Source: an uncultured Pedosphaera sp.
GTDB lineage: Bacteria; Verrucomicrobiota; Verrucomicrobiia; Limisphaerales; Pedosphaeraceae
NCBI GenBank assembly: GCA_903918755.1
Contig: CAIXFN010000101.1
Coordinates: 186,001-250,000, forward strand
Direction of reading: 5' to 3'
Length of the DNA: 64,000 nucleotides
Position numbers and translations under genes: made by a program. The notes beneath the pieces are model-generated. The model searched no databases. It worked only from the letters and a program-made list of their open reading frames with translations, and had not been told where the DNA came from. Positions within the stretch are counted from its first letter, which is position 1. Each line of letters starts with the position of its first letter. Positions 58,695 through 64,000 of this stretch are shown in pieces.

Positions 58695-61385
58695 ATGAAA
58701 GCCAAAGCCAAGGCCAAGGTTATAGCCGCCCTTCCCCGGAGCCAGCCCCTGGCTGCTGTCAGGGCAGGTAAATCCGCCGGGCGACCCACTTCGCCGGGGT
58801 CTTTTCCCATCGTCGGCATCGGTGCCTCCGCCGGGGGATTGGAAGCTTTGGAACAATTTTTGGTGCGGGTTCCGGTTGATAGCGGTTGGGCGATTGTCAT
58901 CGTTCAGCATTTGGATCCCACCCGGGTGGATATCATGTCCGAGTTGCTCCAGCGGGCCACGGGCATGGCGGTTACTCAAGTCCGGGACTGTGCCGCCGTG
59001 CAGCCGAACCACGTTTACGTGATTCCCCCAAACAAAGATTTGTCCATCCTGCATGGTGTGCTTCATTTGCTCCCGCCGGCCGCCGCGCGGGGATTACGGC
59101 TGCCGATTGATTACTTTTTCCGCGCCCTGGCCCAGGACCAGCGCGCTCGCAGCGTGGGCGTGATTCTTTCCGGCATGGGGTCGGACGGGACGCAGGGACT
59201 GCGGGCGATCAAAGCGATGGGCGGCTTGGGATTGGCTCAGGATCCCGACACCGCCAAATTTGACAGCATGCCCCGGAGTGCCATCGACGCCGGCGTGGCG
59301 GAGATCGTGGCCCCGGTGGGCGAACTGCCAGCCCGGATTGCCGCCCACCTGGCCAAGCAGCCCCAAACGGCGGCCGACGACCTGCCGGAGGCTGAGCCCG
59401 TCTCGGGACCAATGGAGAAAATTGTGCTGCTCTTGCGGACGCATACCGGCAATGACTTTTCCTGCTACAAGCGCAACACCCTTCAGCGCCGCATTGAGCG
59501 CCGCATGGGTCTCCATCATATCGGTAAAATGGCTAATTACGTCCGTTACTTGCAGGAAAACCCGCAGGAACACGGGCTCCTCTTCCGGGAAATGTTGATC
59601 GGGGTCACTAATTTTTTCCGGGATCCCGCGGTTTGGGAGCAGCTCCGCACCTCAGCCCTTCCCGCTCTCCTGGCCACGCGGGTGCCCGGGCAGTGCCTGC
59701 GGGTCTGGGTGCCGGGTTGTTCGACGGGCGAGGAGGCTTATTCCCTCGCCATGATCATTCAGGAGGTGCTGGGCGAGCTTCGACCGCCCAAGGAGTTCAC
59801 CCTTCAGGTGTTCGGCACGGACCTCGACCGGGACGCCATCGACAAGGCCCGGCACGGCATTTTCCCCCTGGGGATCACCGCCGATGTCTCGCCCGAGCGG
59901 TTACGACGCTTCTTCACCCGGGAGGAGCGGGGCTACCGGGTGCGCAAGGAAGTGCGCGAACGGGTCATTTTTGCGCCGCAGAACTTGATCATGGATCCGC
60001 CCTTTACCAAGCTCGACCTCCTGAGTTGCCGGAACCTGCTCATCTACCTCAACGCCGCGGTGCAAAAGCGTCTCCTGCCGCTGTTTCACTATAGCCTGGC
60101 CCCCGGCGGGTTGCTGGTTCTGGGCAGTGCGGAAACGATCGGCGACCGCCCCGACTTATTTGCCCCGCTGCCGGGCAAATCCCGGATCTTCCGCCGGACC
60201 GTCGGCGCCGCCCGGCCGGAGTTGGCGCCGTTTCCCGCCGCCACCCAGAGCCCCCTGCCGCCCGGTCGGGTAATGCCCCCACCGCCATCGTTGAGCCTCC
60301 AGACCCAGGCGGACCAATTGGTCTTGCAACGATTTGCGCCTCCCGCCGTGCTCACTAATGATCAGGGGGACATTTTTTATGTGAGTGGCCGCACCGGCAA
60401 ATACCTCGAACCAGCCGCCGGCAAAGCCAATTGGAACCTTTTTGCCATGGCGCGTGAGGGCCTGCGTTTTGAATTGACCAATGCCTTTCCCAAAGCCCTC
60501 CGGCAAGCGGAGCCGCTGGTGCTGCCCGGGCTCAAATTAGGCACCGAAGCTGCCCGGCCAGGGGTCACGGTAACGCTCCAGCGGTTGTCTGATCCGGGAC
60601 CGCTGCAAGGTTTGGTGTTGGTCGCTTTCACTGACGAAACCGCGGCTCCGGCCGGCGTGGTCTCCGTGGCCCCCGCTGCTGGCCGCGGCACCCGCTGGGC
60701 GGAGATCGATCGGGAATTGCAGCAGGCCCGCGCGGAAGCCCGTTCCACTCAGGAGGCGATGCAAACCACCCAGGAGGAACTCCGCTCCGCCAACGAGGAG
60801 TTGCAGTCCGCGAACGAGGAATTGCAATCCACCAACGAGGAACTCACCACTTCGAAAGAGGAAATGCAGTCCATGAACGAGGAACTGCAGATGATCAACT
60901 CGGAACTACAGGCCAAAGTGGACGAACTCAGCCGGTCGAGCAATGACATGAAAAATCTGCTCGATAGCACGGACATCGCCACCCTCTTTCTGGACCGTGA
61001 TCTGAATGTGCGGCGCTTCACCCCCCAGACGACGAAAATCATCAAACTCATTTCAGCAGATGTCGGCCGGCCGATCACCGATCTTGCCTCCGAGTTGCGT
61101 TATCCTGACCTCGCGGCCGATGCGCGCGAGGTGCTGCAAAAACTCGCCTCCATGGAAAAGACCATCCCGGCCCGGGCCCGCCGCTGGTTTACCGTGCGCA
61201 TCATGCCCTATCGCACCCTGGACGACCGGATTGATGGCGTGGTGATCACGTTCGTTAATATCACGGTGGCCAAGACGCTTGAAGCCCGGTTGCGCCGCGA
61301 CCAATCCGGCCGGCCGGGGCTGCGGAGCCGGGACGCCAAACCCGCCGCCCCCCGCGTCCGGACTCCCGCCCCGCCCGCAATATGA
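58695..61385 (+). CDS. CheB-CheR fusion with coiled coil and PAS domain
   Basis: 896 residues from the ATG at 58695 (the frame is open from 58494). CheB methylesterase (about 35-225; GIGASAGG with the Ser, VQHLDP with the His, SGMGSDGTQG with the Asp). CheR methyltransferase (about 240-500; RRIERRMGLHHI, VWVPGCSTGEEAYS, FGTDLD, LLSCRNLLIYLN). A region to about 660, a coiled coil of EELQSANEELQSTNEEL-type heptads (about 668-755), and a PAS domain (about 755-862). It would tune signalling by methylating and demethylating a receptor. It overlaps the HisKA_3 kinase by four bases. Confidence 0.9.
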   Translation: MKAKAKAKVIAALPRSQPLAAVRAGKSAGRPTSPGSFPIVGIGASAGGLEALEQFLVRVPVDSGWAIVIVQHLDPTRVDIMSELLQRATGMAVTQVRDCAAVQPNHVYVIPPNKDLSILHGVLHLLPPAAARGLRLPIDYFFRALAQDQRARSVGVILSGMGSDGTQGLRAIKAMGGLGLAQDPDTAKFDSMPRSAIDAGVAEIVAPVGELPARIAAHLAKQPQTAADDLPEAEPVSGPMEKIVLLLRTHTGNDFSCYKRNTLQRRIERRMGLHHIGKMANYVRYLQENPQEHGLLFREMLIGVTNFFRDPAVWEQLRTSALPALLATRVPGQCLRVWVPGCSTGEEAYSLAMIIQEVLGELRPPKEFTLQVFGTDLDRDAIDKARHGIFPLGITADVSPERLRRFFTREERGYRVRKEVRERVIFAPQNLIMDPPFTKLDLLSCRNLLIYLNAAVQKRLLPLFHYSLAPGGLLVLGSAETIGDRPDLFAPLPGKSRIFRRTVGAARPELAPFPAATQSPLPPGRVMPPPPSLSLQTQADQLVLQRFAPPAVLTNDQGDIFYVSGRTGKYLEPAAGKANWNLFAMAREGLRFELTNAFPKALRQAEPLVLPGLKLGTEAARPGVTVTLQRLSDPGPLQGLVLVAFTDETAAPAGVVSVAPAAGRGTRWAEIDRELQQARAEARSTQEAMQTTQEELRSANEELQSANEELQSTNEELTTSKEEMQSMNEELQMINSELQAKVDELSRSSNDMKNLLDSTDIATLFLDRDLNVRRFTPQTTKIIKLISADVGRPITDLASELRYPDLAADAREVLQKLASMEKTIPARARRWFTVRIMPYRTLDDRIDGVVITFVNITVAKTLEARLRRDQSGRPGLRSRDAKPAAPRVRTPAPPAI

Positions 61386-63571
61386 AAACCCGTCCCACTA
61401 AGGCGGCAGGCGCCCTCCGGCGCCGGGCTGAAGCCCGGTTGCGCCAGGACCGCGCCCTCCGGGCGCTGCCTCCCGTGGAGGATGCCCGGCGATTGGTGCA
61501 CGAACTGCAAGTGCATCAGGTGGAGTTGGAGATGCAGAATGCCGAACTGTTGCGGACCCGCAATGAGCTCGAAATCTCCCTGGCCAATTACACCGATCTT
61601 TATGATTTCGCCCCCGAAGGCTATTGCACCCTGGGGTTGGAGGGGCGGATCCGTCAGGTTAATCTCACCGGGGCGGCGCTTTTGGGCGGCGAGCGGTCGG
61701 GTCTGCTCGGTCGGACCTTCAGCGCTTTTGTAGCTCCCGGGCAACGGCCCGCCTGGCAGGCATTCCTCCAACAAGTATTTGCCGTCGCCCCGCGGTCCTC
61801 GGCGGAGTTCGAGTTAGCCGGCCTGACGGGTTCCACCCGCGCCGTCAACGTCACGGCCCAACGCCTTCCGAATGGGCAGGAATGCCGGTTGGTGATCGTG
61901 GACATGACCGAGCGCAAACGGGTCGTGGACCAGGTGCGAGTCTCGGAAATCCGCTACCGCCGGTTGTTTGAGTCCGCCCGAGACGGCGTGCTCCTCCTGG
62001 ATCCCGCCACCAGCCGGATCACGGATGCCAACCCCTTCATGACGAAACTGCTGGGTTACTCGCATAACCAGTTGGTGGGACGTCAATTGTTTGAAATCGG
62101 CCTGATCAAGGACGAGGCCGCCAGTCGGGAAATGGTCCGGGAATTGAAGAAATCCCACCAGGTCCGCTACGAAAACCTGCCGCTGGAAAGCAACTCCGGC
62201 CGCCACCAGGAAGTGGAAGTGGTGGCCAATTTGTATATGGAAAATGGGCAGCCGGTCATCCAGTGCAACATCCGCGATATCACGGAACGGAAATTGGCGG
62301 AACAGGTGATGCGCCGGAATGAGGCACTGTTTTCGACTGTGGTCGCGCAGGTGCCGGTGGGTGTTTATGTGATCAATGCGCGGCTGCAAGTCCAGGAGGT
62401 CAATCCCCTGGCGGGGATGGTTTTTAAAAACATCCAGCCCCTGCTGGGCCGCGATTTTGGGGCCGTCCTTCGGCAGCTTTGGCCCCGCCAGGTGGCTGAT
62501 CGGGTGCTGGCCCGCTTCCGCCACACCCTGCGCACGGGCGAGACCTATCAGTCCCCGGAGTTCGCGCATCGCCGCCGGGACACCGGAGTTCGCGAAATTT
62601 ACGAATGGCAGATCCAACGTGTCATCCTCCCCGCCGGGGAAGCCGGGGTGGTTTGCTATTTCAATGACATCACGGAACGTAAACGGGTGGAGCGCACCCA
62701 GCGCCGCCTGGCGGTGCTCGCCGCCTCGAATGAAAAACTTAAGCTGGAAGTCGTCCGCCGCCAGGCTTCGGAAGGAAAACTCCGGCAAAGCCGGCGCACC
62801 CAAACCCGCCTCCTGCAGGAGGCCCAGCTGGATCAAGGCAAACTCCGCGAACTTTCGCACCAGCTATTGCAGGCCCAGGAGGAGGAGCGCAAACGCATCA
62901 GTCGCGAACTCCATGACATCATCACCCAGACGCTGGTGGGCATCAATTTGCACCTGGCCGCTCTGGGCCAGACGACTCCGGCCAGTTCCCGCGGGCTCCG
63001 CGAGCGCATCGCCCTCACCCAAAAGCTGGTGGCCACCGGCGTGGACACGCTCCATCGCTTTGCCACCGAATTGCGCCCCACGGTGCTGGACGATTTGGGC
63101 CTGATCCCCGCGCTGCATAATTTTATGAAGGAATTCCTCACCCGGACCGGCGTGCGGGTGAGTTTGAATACATTTGCCACCCTGGAACAACTTCCCATGG
63201 TCCAGCGCACCGTCCTCTATCGCGTCACCCTGGAGGCTTTGAATAATGTCGCCCGCCACGCGCACGCCAGCCGGGTGGATGTGAGTTTTACGGAGAATTC
63301 CCAAGGGGTTGTTCTCGCCATTCGCGATGATGGCCAATCTTTCGACGTGGAGCGGATCAACCGGCTCAAGGGCAATGGGCGCCTGGGGTTGCTGGGCATG
63401 CGCGAAAGACTGGAGATGGTCGGCGGCCACTTGACCATCGAGTCGATACCGGGTACCGGGACCACCATTCAGGCCGTCCTCCCCGCGCCGAAGGCTAAAA
63501 AGTCCCGCTCGCAGGCTCCGGGCTCCCGGCGGACTCCTCCGGCGCCTCCGGTTGCGGTAACTCCAGGATAA
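61382..63571 (+). CDS. Multi-PAS sensor histidine kinase, HisKA_3 type
   Basis: 729 residues. An N-terminal helical region with VHELQVHQVELEMQNAEL, then three PAS-type domains (about 70-180, 190-305, 310-440) and a coiled linker. HisKA_3 has the phospho-acceptor in ISRELHDIITQTLVGINLHL (quoted in pieces: SRELHDIITQTL; His about 508). HATPase (about 610-700) has LGLLGMRERLEMVGG and GTGTTIQAVLP. No membrane helix. It would phosphorylate a NarL-type regulator not in this window. It is coupled to the CheB-CheR fusion. Confidence 0.9.
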   Translation: MKTRPTKAAGALRRRAEARLRQDRALRALPPVEDARRLVHELQVHQVELEMQNAELLRTRNELEISLANYTDLYDFAPEGYCTLGLEGRIRQVNLTGAALLGGERSGLLGRTFSAFVAPGQRPAWQAFLQQVFAVAPRSSAEFELAGLTGSTRAVNVTAQRLPNGQECRLVIVDMTERKRVVDQVRVSEIRYRRLFESARDGVLLLDPATSRITDANPFMTKLLGYSHNQLVGRQLFEIGLIKDEAASREMVRELKKSHQVRYENLPLESNSGRHQEVEVVANLYMENGQPVIQCNIRDITERKLAEQVMRRNEALFSTVVAQVPVGVYVINARLQVQEVNPLAGMVFKNIQPLLGRDFGAVLRQLWPRQVADRVLARFRHTLRTGETYQSPEFAHRRRDTGVREIYEWQIQRVILPAGEAGVVCYFNDITERKRVERTQRRLAVLAASNEKLKLEVVRRQASEGKLRQSRRTQTRLLQEAQLDQGKLRELSHQLLQAQEEERKRISRELHDIITQTLVGINLHLAALGQTTPASSRGLRERIALTQKLVATGVDTLHRFATELRPTVLDDLGLIPALHNFMKEFLTRTGVRVSLNTFATLEQLPMVQRTVLYRVTLEALNNVARHAHASRVDVSFTENSQGVVLAIRDDGQSFDVERINRLKGNGRLGLLGMRERLEMVGGHLTIESIPGTGTTIQAVLPAPKAKKSRSQAPGSRRTPPAPPVAVTPG

Positions 63572-64000
63572 AAGTTGCCCCGTGCCCGCGCCCCGCGCTG
63601 CTCGCCGTGAGCGTGCCTCCCATCTCGTGGGCGACTGTGGCGCTGCTGTGTAAGCCGAAGCCATGGCCGTTTTTCCTCGTGGTAAACCCGTGATTGAAGA
63701 GGCGGCCCAGATTTTCCTCCGCGATTCCCACGCCATTGTCCTGCACGGTGAACTGCAGTTTCCCGCCACTGGTCGTCAGCCGCAAAACGATTTGGGGATC
63801 CTCCCGGTGCGCTTCCCCGCAGGCCCACTGGGCATTGCGGATGAGGTTCACCAGGATCAGAAGCACCTTGTGCCGCTCCAGATTCATGGCTGGCAAGTCG
63901 GCGAATTCCCGAATGACCTCCACCTGGTGGCGGCTGAGTTCATCTTCGTTGACGCGTACGCTGTCCTCCAGCAGGCTCGCCGGCGGAACCATTTCGCGCA
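63495..64000 (-). CDS. Histidine kinase, C-terminal HATPase portion (partial, N-terminus outside window)
   Basis: At least 168 residues and open to the window edge. LVNLIRNAQWACGEA is the N box, VQDNGVGI the G1 box and FTTRKNGHGFGLHSSA the F/G2 region, so this is the ATP-binding end of a sensor kinase. Its 3' end overlaps the convergent HisKA_3 kinase by 77 bases. Confidence 0.87.
   Translation of the reverse strand, partial: REMVPPASLLEDSVRVNEDELSRHQVEVIREFADLPAMNLERHKVLLILVNLIRNAQWACGEAHREDPQIVLRLTTSGGKLQFTVQDNGVGIAEENLGRLFNHGFTTRKNGHGFGLHSSATVAHEMGGTLTASSAGRGHGATFILELPQPEAPEESAGSPEPASGTF

Overview
The window looks like a chromosomal segment of a free-living, GC-rich member of the Verrucomicrobiota, probably near the Pedosphaera/Limisphaera group. 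This rests on gene content, not a search. Secreted proteins carry the C-terminal module ending in FYR/FFR-x-x-LQ that is common in that phylum. There is an ordinary Cys-type sulfatase, several ECF sigma factors, a propeller-type hybrid kinase, and a palindromic dispersed element. Start codons often lack a Shine-Dalgarno sequence, and tight ATGA overlaps mark many operons. No tRNA, rRNA, CRISPR, prophage or insertion sequence was found.

Layout. 1-2186 (-): thiol-redox cluster (DsbA-like fusion, rhodanese, MauE/DoxX membrane protein). 2623-5397 (+): triple LamG secreted protein with a clear terminator. 5499-10938 (-): WXG100 protein, two small helical proteins, an EssC/FtsK-type ATPase and a coupled acetyltransferase, a reduced type-VII-like secretion locus. 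11200-15832 (+): tandem SET protein plus two paralogous methyltransferase/ATP-grasp fusions in overlapping frames, the best candidate for an undescribed biosynthetic or modification system. 15945-24685 (+): propeller-type hybrid kinase, then a peptide transporter and S9 peptidase. 24735-27775 (-): UbiE/MenG, class A beta-lactamase-like protein, Wzz-like protein. 27860-30648 (-) and 30843-38220 (+): ECF sigma factor, ZAS anti-sigma-like protein and a redox-flavoured regulon (YedZ-Rieske fusion, DUF1223, YHS, DoxX, DinB, DedA/ATP-grasp, NRDE). 38183-40504 (-): PPOX, thioredoxin, SDR, DsrE.

40560-46498 is an integron-derived region. A decayed integrase start lies divergent from a possible attI core, followed by eleven attC-like sites separating eleven small same-strand genes, one of them an orphan barstar. 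A palindromic repeat element sits where the rest of the integrase should be. 46615-51125 (-) holds a GNAT, sigma/anti-sigma pair, AhpD-like protein and large secreted protein. 51289-54789 (+) is pyruvate carboxylase; 54907-56811 (-) Dtd and a sulfatase; 56949-58408 (-) a third ECF sigma with a CpxP-like protein and a membrane protein; 58695-63571 (+) a CheB-CheR-PAS fusion coupled to a HisKA_3 kinase; and another histidine kinase runs off the right edge.

Regulatory highlight: the spaced motif GTAAGG-N14-CCGAC occurs four times around the ECF sigma gene at 29962-30648, each time ahead of a neighbouring transcription unit, including the ZAS anti-sigma-like gene. It is a strong candidate for the promoter recognised by that sigma factor.
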